A stretch of DNA of 64,000 nt from contig NZ_BIFT01000001.1 of assembly GCF_003967575.1 (NCBI RefSeq), forward strand, positions 4,836,001 to 4,900,000, read 5' to 3'. The notes below the pieces were generated by a model. The model saw nothing but the letters and a program-made list of their open reading frames with translations. It did not search any database and was not told the origin of the DNA. The stretch's first letter is position 1. Every line of letters begins with the position of its first letter. Below, piece by piece: positions 34,901 to 43,200 of the stretch. Source of the stretch: Dictyobacter alpinus (GTDB taxonomy: Bacteria; Chloroflexota; Ktedonobacteria; Ktedonobacterales; Ktedonobacteraceae). A program made the translations under genes and the position numbers.

Positions 34901-37226
34901 GTTCGCCAGCGGTAATTACCTCTTGTAGATGATCTGGGAGCTGCCGTTCGCTTTGCGCGACCTGCGCCAGCTGTTGCAGCGCCACAAAGGGGACAAATAA
35001 GCGTTCGATCGCGGCTTCGCGCAGTGTCTGTAACAGGACCTGCGGGTTGATACGCACCTCATGCGAAGTGATGGTAAGGATGCCTCCGGTCGACCAGGTA
35101 GCAAAAATCTCCTGGCAGGCGGCATCAAAGCTCAAGGTGGTGAATTGGAGGGTCCTGCTTCCCTGGTGCGCGAACGAGTGCGCCTGTTGCCAGTGCATGA
35201 GGTTCACCAGCGGGCGGTGTGGCATTGAGATTCCCTTGGGGATGCCCGTGGAGCCAGAGGTGTAGATGATATAGAGCAGCTGTTCTGGGTTGAAGGCTAC
35301 CTCCGGTGGTGTGGTCGGGAAACGTGTCTGCTGTGTGTAGATCTCCTCCAACACAAGTAGCTGGCAGTGTGGATGTTGGGGACAATGCTCGCGTAAGGAT
35401 TGCTGGGTAATCACAACGGGCGGCTGCGCGTCGGCAAGCATGATTTGGAGCCGCTCCTGAGGATAGGTTGGATCGAGAGGGAGATAGGCTCCACCAGCTT
35501 TTAAGATGGCCAGCAGGGCCATGGGCATCGCCAGGGTGCGTTCCAGGCAGATCCCCACCGCCTGATCTGGCCCCACGCCGTACGCGCGCAGGATATGTGC
35601 TAACCGATTGGCCTGCTGATCTAGCGCGGCATATGTCAGGATACTATCTTCAAATGTGAGTGCAGCCGCGTCAGGAATACGTCGTGCCTGCGCTTCAAAG
35701 AGGTGGTGCAGTCCGTTCGCCACTGGATACTCGCTCTGTGTGGCATTCCAGCTCACCAGTTGCTGCTGTAGCTCACCAGTGGTCAAGAGATTGAGTTCTT
35801 GTAAGCGTATGTATGGCGTGTGCAGAATTGTTTCTAGCAGATTCTGCCAATGACCAAACATGCGTTGAATGGTGGAGGCTTCAAAGAGGCTGGTGCTATA
35901 CTCAAAAGTGCAGCGCAGTCCCTGAGCACTCTCGGTCACGATCAAGACGAGGTCAAATTTGGCGGTCGTGCTCTCCAGCGGCAGCGGGTGCATCTGTATC
36001 CCCGTGTCTAGCTCAGGTATCGCTTGCGCGTGTTGTAGCACAAACATGCACTGGAAGAGCGGAGAATTGCTCAAGCCGCGCTCCGGATGGATCGCCTCAA
36101 CCATCTTCTCGAAGGGGACATCTTGGTGAGTATACGCCTCCAGCGCGACCTCTCGCACCTGTTTGAGCAGTGCGAGAAAGGTTGGATTATCCGCCAGGTC
36201 GCTGCGAATCACCACAGTATTGACAAAAAAGCCGATCAAGCTCTCAAGTTCAGCCTGCTTGCGCTGGCTGATCGGGGTCCCCACGCTGATATCGGTCTGG
36301 CCGCTATAGTAGGCTAGGAGCATCTGGAACGCGGCCAAAAGCAACATAAACAAGGTGACATCTTCTCTCTGTGCCAGCGCCTTAAGCCTGTCTTGTAGCG
36401 CAATCGAGAGCGTGATATGGTGCTGCCGTCCTTCAAAAGTTGGCATGGATGAGCGGGGATGATCAAAGGGGAGGTCAAGCGGCTGCACATTGTGCAGCTT
36501 CCGCCTCCAATATTGGAGTTGTTGATCCAGAAGCGGTCCCTGTAGCCACTCCCGTTGCCAGATGGCGAAATCAGCGTATTGGACAGGTAAGGCGGGAAGT
36601 TGCGCGGGCCTCTCTTCTCTATATGCGACATATAATTGTACTAGCTCCTGGATAAGCAGGTCGCCGGACCAGGCATCCGAGATAATATGGTGCATGGTTA
36701 TGAATAAATAGTGTTCCCGCTGTGTAGAGCGCACAACCATCACTCTGAGCAATGGTCCGGCGGCGAGGTCAAACGGCTGTTGGAACTCCTGTTGCGCTAT
36801 CTTGAGGGCTTCCGCCTCGTGATCGAGAGCCTGCAAGCGCGTAAGATCGACCAGGGGGAATTGAATGGTGGGATCCGGCGCGATCTGCTGTACTGGCTGA
36901 TTGTCCTGCATGGGAAAGGTTGTGCGCAGGCTCTCATGCCTGCCGATGACCGTGGTCAGGCTCTTTTCTAGCAGATGAACGTCCAGCTCTCCCTGCAATT
37001 GCATCATTTGCGGAATATTGTAGACGGACGAATCGGGTTCAAGCTGATGGAGAAACCAGAGACGCTGTTGCGCGAAGGAAAGTGGGATGCTATCTCCCTT
37101 TTGGCGCAGGGAGATGGTGCTCTGTCGCTCCCCTTTGAGTCCCCGCTCTTTCAAGCGAGCCTCAAACAGGGCCTGCTTTCTCGCTATCAATGAGTCTGAT
37201 TGTTGTTGAGATTTTTTCATCACCAT
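22908..37226 (-). CDS. NRPS, 4772 aa: (C-A-PCP)x4-E
   Basis: Third large synthetase. A basic N-terminal segment (about 1-40, rich in Lys/Arg) looks like a docking helix. Four C-A-PCP modules follow, with A3 motifs near residues 657, 1731, 2790 and 3859 and carrier motifs near 1056, 2119, 3190 and 4242. An epimerization domain (about 4300-4730) has HHLVIDGVSWR, EGHGRE and VGWFT. The C-terminus, YTPSDF then LTSEQLEQIFEEIDLGE, resembles a COM-type donor tail. Pocket codes: DAQFIAQVV (close to proline codes), DILQLGLIW (Gly), DIWEITADD (unassigned), DAWFLGNVV (Leu). The PCP before E reads LGGDS, usual for carriers facing E domains, so the last residue is predicted D-Leu. The third PCP reads LGGYS rather than LGGHS, but the Ser that carries the cofactor is present. 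AAGGA 7 bases before the ATG supports this start. Confidence 0.97.
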   Translation of the reverse strand: MVMKKSQQQSDSLIARKQALFEARLKERGLKGERQSTISLRQKGDSIPLSFAQQRLWFLHQLEPDSSVYNIPQMMQLQGELDVHLLEKSLTTVIGRHESLRTTFPMQDNQPVQQIAPDPTIQFPLVDLTRLQALDHEAEALKIAQQEFQQPFDLAAGPLLRVMVVRSTQREHYLFITMHHIISDAWSGDLLIQELVQLYVAYREERPAQLPALPVQYADFAIWQREWLQGPLLDQQLQYWRRKLHNVQPLDLPFDHPRSSMPTFEGRQHHITLSIALQDRLKALAQREDVTLFMLLLAAFQMLLAYYSGQTDISVGTPISQRKQAELESLIGFFVNTVVIRSDLADNPTFLALLKQVREVALEAYTHQDVPFEKMVEAIHPERGLSNSPLFQCMFVLQHAQAIPELDTGIQMHPLPLESTTAKFDLVLIVTESAQGLRCTFEYSTSLFEASTIQRMFGHWQNLLETILHTPYIRLQELNLLTTGELQQQLVSWNATQSEYPVANGLHHLFEAQARRIPDAAALTFEDSILTYAALDQQANRLAHILRAYGVGPDQAVGICLERTLAMPMALLAILKAGGAYLPLDPTYPQERLQIMLADAQPPVVITQQSLREHCPQHPHCQLLVLEEIYTQQTRFPTTPPEVAFNPEQLLYIIYTSGSTGIPKGISMPHRPLVNLMHWQQAHSFAHQGSRTLQFTTLSFDAACQEIFATWSTGGILTITSHEVRINPQVLLQTLREAAIERLFVPFVALQQLAQVAQSERQLPDHLQEVITAGEQLQVSGAVELFFSALADCTLINQYGPAECHVVTSFTLDHDVSSWSALPSIGTPVSNTQMYILNPALQPVPVGVAGEVYIGGKHVARGYLARPGQSAERFIPDPFSREPGARLYKTGDLARYQSTGLIDFIGRADTQVKIRGYRIELFEIEEALRSHPSIHEAIVSVLEVDPSDKRLVAYVLPAAAEQMPAAQELRQYLQERLPDYMVPAFFSQLDALPLTPSGKIDRRSLPELNIAQLLEEQEDAGTPRTPIEELIATVWCEVLGRQTIGIHENFFAIGGHSLLATQVMSRLQRLVRPALPLRLFFETATIEKLARAIEQLMREEQENERPSLSPAARRPQIPLSFAQQRLWFIEQLEPGSVHYHLPTALLLEGMLEIAMLERALRTVISRHESLRTVFHASAGHAFQFIQAADPTLIIPVIDLSKLGDEASGNIAHGLAKEEARQPFDLVQGPLMRVKLLRLSIDRHVLLLTIHHIVADGWSMQILIHEISQLYNALNKDEPSPLTELPIQYADFAIWQQSWLQGDLLTRELHYWRQNLAGVSTLNLPTDYARPALQTFHGARLYAYLTSDLTSSLKKLSQREGVTLFMLLLAAFQVLLARYSGQDDIAVGTPIAGRTHTELEQLIGFFVNTLVMRSDLAGASDFRQLLARVRETTLQAYAHQDVPFEKLVEALQPERDLSRSPLFQAMFALHNIPAANATIDGLEVSYFKQEATIARYDLTLEIMDTPPGLVCAFEYNSDLFAAETIAGMLEHWQILLEGIVARPSSPLSALPLLTPRELQLLLHTWNDSAVPSSSQLSLPQAFSLQAAHYPDRVALSFQDQLLTFSELDHRADLLASFLQRHGIGPEHCIPLCLQRSPDLLLALLAVLKTGAAYLPLDPSYPAQRLRTILDEVRPLLLLTQQDLLPLVGDHASLPLCLDQLWPRLLDPQADLLPLTSTVAFHPDQLAYVIYTSGSTGRPKGVMVTQHNLLNFLAAMLPRLQLQEQDRWLAITSISFDIAALEIFLPLLCGTQISLAPRHFSSDGAALARHLDEEAITIMQATPTTWQLLLTAGWRPHADLQVLCGGEAFPPALASQLHPARTLWNLYGPTETTIWSAAARLAALERTSPVPLGAPLDNTTLYVLDRVGQLVPPGVPGELFIGGQGVARGYFRQAGLTAERFLPDPFSATPGERLYRTGDVVRYRANGRLEYLGRGDQQIKLRGLRIEIGEIEAALVQHPTVREAVVSLWRVSEADQRLVAYVIAQPNSTIATQQLRDHLRQMLPNYMVPAYILVMEQFPLTPNGKIDRLGLPTPEEQQSEVLSGRARPLSPIEEVIAGFYHELLALKQPEPQSHFFAAGGHSLLATQLQARIRAIAGVEVPLRAIFERPTIEGIARAIQDKLREQPTPSQPSLCEVARTQPLPLSFAQQRLWFLDQLEPASTAYTMPATLRLSGPLHARAFEHSIKQIVQRHEILRTTFQTRDTIPVQVIGDADDYHLPIVDLRGLLEETREAEIHRLAIQETETGFDLSTGPLLRTTLLRAGVDEHIFLLTTHHIIADAWSTNIFMRELSYYYHVDLTQQPTTLPELPIQYADYAAWQHNWFGSEQLQTQLGYWKEQLRNIEPLNLPTDHSRPAIQTFHGSHQHITIAPPLLQALQTLSQQENATLFMTLVTAFQILLARYSGQSDISVGTDIANRTQLELEGLIGFFANTLVLRTNLTDNPTFTQALVRVRHNALQAYANQDIPFERIVEELQPERDLSRPPLFQVLVSSQPATLPTEETTTLEGVRIQTIPLLHHSAKFDLTFSWEETATGLHCDLEYNTDLFEFASIARLLEHWRTLLEQVVSQPESRIQSLPLLSERERNSMLNEWNSTQADYPLQAPFHRLFEQQASQTPDRIAVVYQQEYVTYAELNRRAQQLARQLLQRGIQPEQLVGLYLERSVEMLIGMLAIFKAGAAYVPLDPAYPQQRIATIVEDAEPAIILTTSTLRPTMPGTINAICLDENDRDESDDPPISQQQSAHQLAYTIYTSGSTGRPKGAMVTHQGMLNHLFAKIKDLRLTENDFIAQTASHCFDISVWQFCASLMLGGQVDIIPNQVMLEPQHLLQEIRARQISILEVVPSFLSLLLDEVEQLEEDRLAGKSLRWLIVTGEAVSPALTRRWLQRYPDIPLLNAYGPTECSDDVTHARITEPPAAQEVRVPLGYPIVNTRIYILDSRFAPVPISVSGRIYVGGKGVGRGYLRRPEQTAAVFLPDPFGQEAGARLYDTGDLGRYRADGSIEFLGRVDEQVKVRGYRIELGEIEAVLQQHPAVHSARVIDREVRAGDKRLVAYIIAEEDMNGSLDIAELKRHLRNRLPEYMVPLHFVALSSLPLLPNGKVDRSALPSPEENATDAEQVQRGLTPIEEMVSGIYAQVLGLESVGGDDNFFALGGYSLLATQIISRIRPAIQREIPLSALFEHPGVSDLAGYIERSLQQTARKDMPALVAVSREEPLPLSFAQKRLWFLDQLEPDSTAYILAHAVQLRGPLNVEALQWSLNELVRRHESLRTSIQGTPEEPLQHIQPASGCPLPVCDLSGLPQEERQETIETLLRAEIQQKFVLSAGPLLRVRLLRIGRETHILLISMHHIISDGWSMSIFVSEFTSIYNSYVHGEAHALPALPLQYADFATWQQKWLRDGTLDEQLAYWLKQLEAMEPLDFPTDHPRPLVQTFRGAHLEQLLEPALRQQLQQLSQREGVTLFMTLIAAFQVLLARYSGQEDITIGTPIANRTQTQVEGIIGFFVNNLVLRTSLAGNPTFRQLLQRTREVALGAYTHQDVPFEKLVDALQLRRDLSRSPIFQVMFALQDMPTRADSLDGLEAETISFESAISKFDFTLFVTNTDQGLHCALEYNIDLFELETMRRLLKQWHYLLEGICHSAEQHINDLSLLTPAERLLLLETWPAATRKPQIEQGVQALVAAVVAQYPERIALVAHDEQITYRELDRRASQVAWRLQNLGVGPDSIVAVCSNRSLEMVIGLLGIIKANGAYLPLDPEYPPERKIFMLEDAQRPVLLADQQERKLLQAHSRATLLLDHSWTEFSTQPTTTVPIQTTIRNLAYVIYTSGSTGRPKGVAIEHRGLANLIAWHRQAFAIREEDRATHLAGSGFDAAVWELWPYLASGSCICLVDDETRPSPAQLQHYLQQQNITISFIPTPLLEHMLNEVWPTHMSLRTILTGGDRLRSYPTPDMPFKLINNYGPTENSVVTTSGSVAAIGTSERVPDLGRAITNCTTYVLDQHLRPVPLGAIGELYIGGASVARGYSGQPALTAERFLPDPFSTESGSRLYRSGDLVRYRADGRLDFIGRGDFQIKIRGFRIEMGEVEAVLARNPEIRACVVVLHEKEQRKYLVAYVVPATPTLDIAGVRAHLQQYLPAYMIPTLIMPIEAIPVTTGGKIDRKALPEPMWEIVDQLEADETPVTDVGKTLRSIWSDILHVKEVGLHDNFFHLGGDSILSIQIIARARQQGLQLTLKQLFQYQTIAELSQVVESAPVASVDEGPAHGPVELTPIQHWFFAHHFEHPAHWNQERLLEIPSDITAELLEQAWGRLLEHHDALRASYTHSEQGWRQHIPEGSQDIHSSFAHIQLAALTPAERELAITEQATLAQASLDLERGPLLRILFFDYQQMQHDNHLLIIIHHLVIDGVSWRILLEDLQTICQQIQSGQAIQLPAKSSSLKAWAERLVSYAQAPQLLAECAYWLQHRQPILPLPTDFAVAVAANDYASLRTVTAALTAQETRTLLEDVPPVYHTHIQEILLTALAQTLRHWTGRYRHLIETEGHGREELFSDIDISRTVGWFTSLFPVTLDLTGTTGNKDAITAIKEGYRSIPQHGIGYGILRYLSQDENTRQLQQQPQAELLFNYLGQFGTRNAEAEQPSTMTSLATGALNHPQERRTHLLEINAQINDDTFTIAWEYSANTYQKTTIEELANTYIEALRALITHCQSPEAGGYTPSDFQEVQLTSEQLEQIFEEIDLGE
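23000..27500 (-). other. NRPS module C-A(Leu)-PCP-E (D-Leu)
   Basis: Fourth module of the 4772-aa protein. Pocket residues from FDAAVW, TISFIPTP, TILTGGD and NNYGPTENSVV give DAWFLGNVV, the established Leu code. LGGDS and an intact epimerization domain predict D-Leu at the protein's end. Confidence 0.87.
27550..30700 (-). other. NRPS module C-A(DIWEITADD)-PCP with LGGYS carrier
   Basis: Third module of the 4772-aa protein. The pocket has the acidic residues shared with one module in each large protein. The carrier motif is LGGYS: the His next to the cofactor-bearing Ser is replaced by Tyr, which should not block loading. The substrate is unassigned. Confidence 0.8.
30770..33890 (-). other. 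NRPS module C-A(Gly)-PCP
   Basis: Second module of the 4772-aa protein. Pocket residues from FDIAAL, TIMQATP, VLCGGE and NLYGPTETTIW give DILQLGLIW, a glycine code. The A domain is nearly identical at DNA level to the Gly domain of the 6371-aa protein. Confidence 0.82.
31118..32690 (-). repeat. Gly A-domain cassette, copy in the 4772-aa gene
   Basis: Partner of 8798-10374. The match ends abruptly on the left within the A-domain C-terminal subdomain and on the right in the end of the C domain. Confidence 0.87.
33950..37110 (-). other. NRPS module C-A(Pro-like)-PCP
   Basis: First module of the 4772-aa protein. Pocket residues from FDAACQ, RLFVPF, EVITAGE and NQYGPAECHVV give DAQFIAQVV. This differs from the proline code DVQFIAHVV at two positions, so proline or a proline analogue is likely but not certain. 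Confidence 0.65.
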
Positions 37227-37233
37227 GCATCTA

Positions 37234-37238
37234 TCCTT
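37234..37238 (-). promoter_or_regulatory. Ribosome binding site AAGGA of the 4772-aa gene
   Basis: It is 7 bases before the ATG at 37226, favouring this Met over the Met two codons later. It lies in the 17 bp gap after the stop of the 3499-aa gene. Confidence 0.7.
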
Positions 37239-37243
37239 CGTTC

Positions 37244-40200
37244 TTATTCAGTGGGAAGCTGTGCCAACTCTTCTTCTGAGAGGGCTTCGATCTCTTGATA
37301 AATCTGGGCTATTTCCTCGATCGTTTCGCGTCCACCAGCTATCTCGGCTATTGCCTGCACCTGCTCCTCAATAGTGGTGCAGGTAAAGAAAAGATTGAGG
37401 GGGAACTCTAGCTGAAAAATGGTCTGGATGCGTGAGATAATCTGTGTCGCCAGCAGCGAGTGGCCGCCGGCTTCAAAAAAGTTATCGTTGACGGCGACCT
37501 GTTCGGCGCCCAGGCTGTGCATCCAGATGGCCGCCAACACTGTTTCCGCGGCAGTCTGTGGCATGCGCCTTTGCCGCTGGCTGTTCTTCTCCTGTGGATG
37601 GGGGAGCGCTTTGCGATCGATCTTGCCATTGGGAGTCAATGGTAGTTCGTCGAGTAGCAGGAAGGCGCCTGGGAGCATATAGCCCGGCAGCCTGGCGCGC
37701 AGGTACGCTTGTAGTAACTCTTCCAGGCCCTCGCCCTCGGCGGCTTTGTCGCTGACAACATAGGCTACAAGCTGTTGGCTCCTGGACGACTCTTCCCAGA
37801 TTGTGACCAGGGCAGCGCGCACATCCGGATGGGTGAGCAGGACCTCTTCAATTTCGCCCAATTCAATGCGGAAGCCGCGCAATTTAACCTGGTGATCTAC
37901 GCGACCGAGGAACTCGATCTGCCCATCGGGTAAGGTGCGTCCAAGATCGCCGGTCCGATAGAGACGGCTCCCTGGTTGCTGGGCATAGGGATCTGGCAGG
38001 AAGGCGGCCGCCGTCTGCTCAGGGTGCTGCAGGTATCCCCGCCCCACACCGACACCTCCGACATATATCTGGCCGATGACGCCTGGTGGAACGAGTTTCA
38101 GGTGGTCATCGAGCAGGTAAATGGCCAGGTTGGCGATGGGATAGCCGATGGGAATGCTTCTCTTTTCTAACGTGTTCGCCTGCGTGATGATAGCGTGCGT
38201 GACATCGTCCGAGCATTCGGTGGGGCCATAGGCATTGATCAACGGGATGTGCCGTGAATGCTGTAGCCAGCGCCGGCCGAGCTGTGGTGACGCGGACTCC
38301 CCTGTAATAATGAGGTAGCGCAAGGCGGTGAGCTGCGTGGTGGAAACGGCACCGGTGTAATCGATCTCGTCAAGCCAGATGCGCAGCAGCGATGGTACCA
38401 CCTCTAACAGAGAGATGCCCAAATGGTGGACGTGCTCAAGCAGCCGGATGGGTTCATGGGTGATTGCGTTGCCCAGAATATGGGTCTGTCCGCCTGTGAG
38501 TAGTGCCGCCCAGAATTGCCAGACTGAGATATCAAAACAATGCGATGCCGTCTGCGCTATGCGCTCAGACTGTTCGATCCCCAGGGTCTCGATCTTGGCA
38601 TAGAGATGATTGAGCATTCCCCTGTGTGTAATCATGGCTCCCTTGGGACGCCCGGTTGATCCCGAGGTGAAAATGACGTACGCCAGTTGATCTGGATGAT
38701 AGCGAACCGCCCGACGTTCCGCCATGCCTGTCAGTTCCTGCGTGCTAAGCTGATCCAGTTTGATGATGTGCGTGGTACACTCTTCAGGTAGCTGACGCTG
38801 TAACGTAGTGTTGGTGAGGATGAGGGCTGGACAGGCATCGTTGAGAATGGTGGCGATGCGCGCCGCTGGATAGCTTGTATCAAGCGGAATATATGCTCCA
38901 CCTGCATAGAATATGGCCAGCATGGAGATGGCCATGTCCAGTGATCGCTCAAGGTAGATACCCACCAGTGTTTCGGTCCCGACGCCTTGTGCGGCCAGGT
39001 AGTTGGCCAATCTATGCGCGCGTTGATGCAGCACACCATAGGTAATAGCGTGCCCTTGAAAAACAAAGGTGATCCTCTCTGGCGTCTGCCGGGCCTGTGC
39101 CGCGATCAGTTCTGGCAGCAGCAACTCTGTCTGATAGCGGGCCTGGCCTGCTGTGGCCTGCCTGCGAACCGCCTGCGCCTCTTCCTCTGACAATAGTTCA
39201 AGGTCCGCCATCCTTGCCTCTGGTGTTTTAACCACATTGTATAGCAGCGTCTGCCAGTGATGCAGGAGACGTCGAATAGTGGCCGCTTCAAAAAGATCCA
39301 CGTTATACTCAATCTCGCAGTCAAGTTCCTGTCCATCGTCTGTGACGGCCAGCGAAAGATCGAATCTGGCCACCATCCTATCTATGGTAATGGGACTGAA
39401 ATGGAGTTCCTGCGAAGTTGCCGTCTGGAGGCTTGCTATCTGGTTGGTCACCTGGTAGGTGAAGAAGACTTGAAAGAGTGGCGAACGGCTGAGGTCGCGT
39501 GTGGGCTGCAACTCCTCAACAAGCTTTTCAAATGGCAGGTCCTGATAGGAGTAGGCATCCAGTGTAACCCGGCGCACGCGCCTGAGGATCTCTTTGAAGT
39601 TGGGATTCCCGCTCAGATCGGTACGCAGCACCAGGGTGTTGATAAAGCAGCCGATGATATTTTCGATCTCCTGCCGATCACGATTGGCCGTATCTATGCC
39701 GACGACTATATCGATCTGCCGGCTATACCTGGCGAGCAGAATTTGGAAGGTGCTTAGCAGGACCATGAAGAGTGTGACCTCCTCTTGCCGTCCGAGCGAT
39801 TGCAGCGCGTCGCGTAGCCCTGCATCTATGCTAAATCGCTCGCGCGCCCCTCTGTAGGTCTGGTAAGGTGGGCGAGGATGGTCGGTGGGCAATTCCAATG
39901 TCTCGCTGTCCTGAAGCTGCTGCCTCCAATAGGCCAGCTGCCGTTTGAGTTCGTCCCCCTGTAGCCATTGCTGTTGCCAGAGCGCGAAATCAGCGTACTG
40001 AACAGGCAGGTTGGCCAGGGGAACGGGTCGTTGCGCGCTGAGTGCCTGGTAGATCGTGCTGATCTCGTGGGCCAGGATATTCATCGACCAACCATCGGTG
40101 ATGATATGATGCATGGTGAGCACAAAGACATGTTCTTGCGGCCCCAGATAGAGTAAGGTGCTTCTGAACAGCGGCCCCGTCAGTAGCTGGAATGGTTGCG

Positions 40201-43200
40201 CCTCTTGCTGCTGAATGAGCGAGTGGAGCGTCTCTTCTCGCGTTTGTGGCGTGAGGGCGCTAAGATCGATCAGCGGCAGGTTGGCAGATACCGCCGGTCC
40301 GATCAATTGCTGTGGCGCGCCATCATGCGTTGGAAAGGTCGTGCGCAGGCTCTCCTGGCGCGCAATACTGTAGCTCAGGCTCTGGATCAGTGCCTTGACC
40401 TGCAGCTTGCCTTTCAAGTGGAGGGCGATAGGGATCGTATAAATGGTGTTATTGGGTTCTAACTGGTGCAGGAACCAGAGTCTCTGTTGCGCGAACGAGA
40501 GTGGCAGCACCTGATCGCGGCTGGTTGGAGCCAGTGGAGGTAGATGCGTCCCTCTCTGCTGAAGTTGCGCCAGTTCAATGTGCTGGGCCAGTTCCACAAT
40601 CGTCGGGTGCTCAAACAGGATATGTAGCGGCAACTCGATCTGTAAGAGTGTACGTAGCCGGGATATGAGCTGTGTGGCCAGTAGGGAATGGCCGCCAAGG
40701 TCAAAGAAATGGTCGTGAATATCGACCTGCGAGACGTTCAGCAGCTTGCTGTAGAGCTGCACAAGCGTCTCTTCCAGCGGCGTACGTGGCACGGTCTGGC
40801 TCCCTTTTTCCCGTGCCATCGTGGACGGCGCTGGCAATGCCTTACGATCCAGCTTCCCATTATGGGTAAGTGGCAACTCTTCCAACCAGACCCATCGTGT
40901 GGGATGGAGTGCCGCAGGCAATTTTCCATTCAGGTAGCTGCGGATCTCGCGCTGCAATGCCTGCGCGCTGCTCCAGCCCCATGTATGTCCATGCTCCGCC
41001 TCCAGGTGTGCCGCTATTGTGGGTGAGCGGCGGGCATAGATGGTATAGAGATCGGTCGCGGTCAGGTAACGCTCCTTTTCAATAGCGAGCTGATAGCCCT
41101 GTGCTTGCAGGAGCTGGGTGCATGCCTGCAGGCGTCCTTCAAGATCATGGACCTCCATCACGATCTGCTGGATCTTCGGCCAATCTTCGTTCTGGATACC
41201 CTTCAATACGGCCAATTCGCCCTTTTCAACGTCAATTTTGAGCAGATCGATCTGTGCAATCTGTTGTTGTGCGATGACATCTGAGAGCGTTGTCATGGTG
41301 CATTGAATGGTTTCGCTGGTGAGCCGTTCGCTAATGAGTTCGTCTAGCTCCTGCGGTGTTAATCCGCCTGTCTCGGGTAACTGCCGCAGGAATGAAGCCA
41401 CCACGGCCCGCTCTTCGTCCACATCGGCGTACTGACCCGACATAATCGAGATATGGGGATAGTAGGTGAGCGGCACCGACATCTTTGCGTCGGCCAGGCC
41501 CTGTTCAAAGATGGTCGCCTGGAGCCGATAGATATCCGCGTTCAACTGCGCGATCTGGTGTAAAGGGGGAATGGGTTCAAAGGCGTAGATCCTGGCGTCG
41601 GGACATTGTTGGCCGATAAAGAGGCTGAACAGACCGATATTGGCGCCAATATCAAAGACGCAGCTATTGGCTGGCAGCTGAATGCCATTGCTGGCGTAGG
41701 TATTGTCCTCAAAGATTTCGCGATACAGAAACTCGGTCTCGTTTTTATTCTGGCTCACAATAGTCATCCCATTGGGGAGTTCATATTGTTGGCGGGCGCT
41801 AATCAGGCCCGCGTTTTGCAGGTGTAAAAGATAGAAGAGTGGATGAGCTGCCTCTCTATCAGGGACCAGATAGGCGATCAGCTGTGGATTGTGCTGGCTG
41901 TCGGGTTGCGTGGTAACGACGGCATCGCGGATGGCGGAGTGGTGGCTGAGGATCGTTTCGATCTCGCCGAGTTCGATGCGCTGGCCACGGATCTTGACCT
42001 GGAAATCGAGGCGGCCCAGGTAGCTGAGCGTGCCATCCTCCAGCCAGCGCACACGGTCCCCGGTCCGGTAGAGGCGCGCCCCCGGCTGCTGGCTCAGCGG
42101 ATCAGGCACGAAGCGCTCGGCGGTCAGGGCCGGACGCTCGGCGTAGCCGCGAGCCAGACCGATGCCGCCCAGATAGAGCTCGCCCGGTACGCCGATGGGC
42201 AGCGGTCGCAGTCGCTCGTCAAGCACATAGACGCGCAGGTTGGCGATCGGCCGACCGATGGGGACCTCGCGCCGCAGGCTCTCAGGCTGACAGGTCCAGG
42301 CGGTCACATCGATGGCCGCCTCGGTGGGTCCGTACAGATTGTGCAGCCCGGCTCCCAGACGCGCGAAGAAGCGCTGCTGCAGCTCGAAGGAGAGGGCCTC
42401 CCCGCTGCAGATAACATCGCGCAGACTCTGACAATGGCTGACCTCAGGCTCCTGCAGGAAGACCGAGAGCATCGAGGGGACAAAGTGGCACAGACTTACT
42501 GCCTGCTGCCGGATCAGCGCGACCAGGTAGGCGCTATCGCGCTGGCCCTCGGGGGCGGCCAGCAGCAGACGAGCGCCGGCGAGCAAGGGCCAGAAGAACT
42601 CCCAGACGGAGACATCGAAGCTAAAAGGGGTCTTCTGCAGGACGCAATCGGTGGCATCGAGTTGGTAGCGCTGCTGCATCCAGAGCAGGCGGTTGAGCAG
42701 AGCCTGCTGGGTATTCATGGCCCCCTTGGGCAGGCCGGTGGAGCCGGAGGTGTAGATCATATAGGCCAGCTGCTCAGGATGGACGAGGGTGGGTAGGGGA
42801 GCGTCGGACTCCCCGGCGATCAGGATCCAATCACGATCCAGACACAGGCGTCGGCAGTCGGACGAAGGCAGCAGGGGGAGCAGAGGATGCTGGGTCAGCA
42901 CGAAGGAGAGGTGGGTATCCTCGATCAAGAAGCGCAGGCGCTCGGTGGGATAGTCGGGATCGAGGGGGACGTAGGCGCCACCGGCCTTGAGGATGGCGAT
43001 GATGGCGATGACGAGTTCCAGGGAACGCTGCAGACACAGGCCGACGAGGCGATCGGGACCGATGCCCTGGGCGTGCAGGAAGTGGGCGAGCTGATTGGAG
43101 CGACGCTCCAGCTCCCCATAGCTGAGCTGCTGTTGCTCAAAGGTCACGGCGATGCGGTCCGGGTCGTGCGTGCACTGCTGCTCAATCAACTGCTGTAGAG

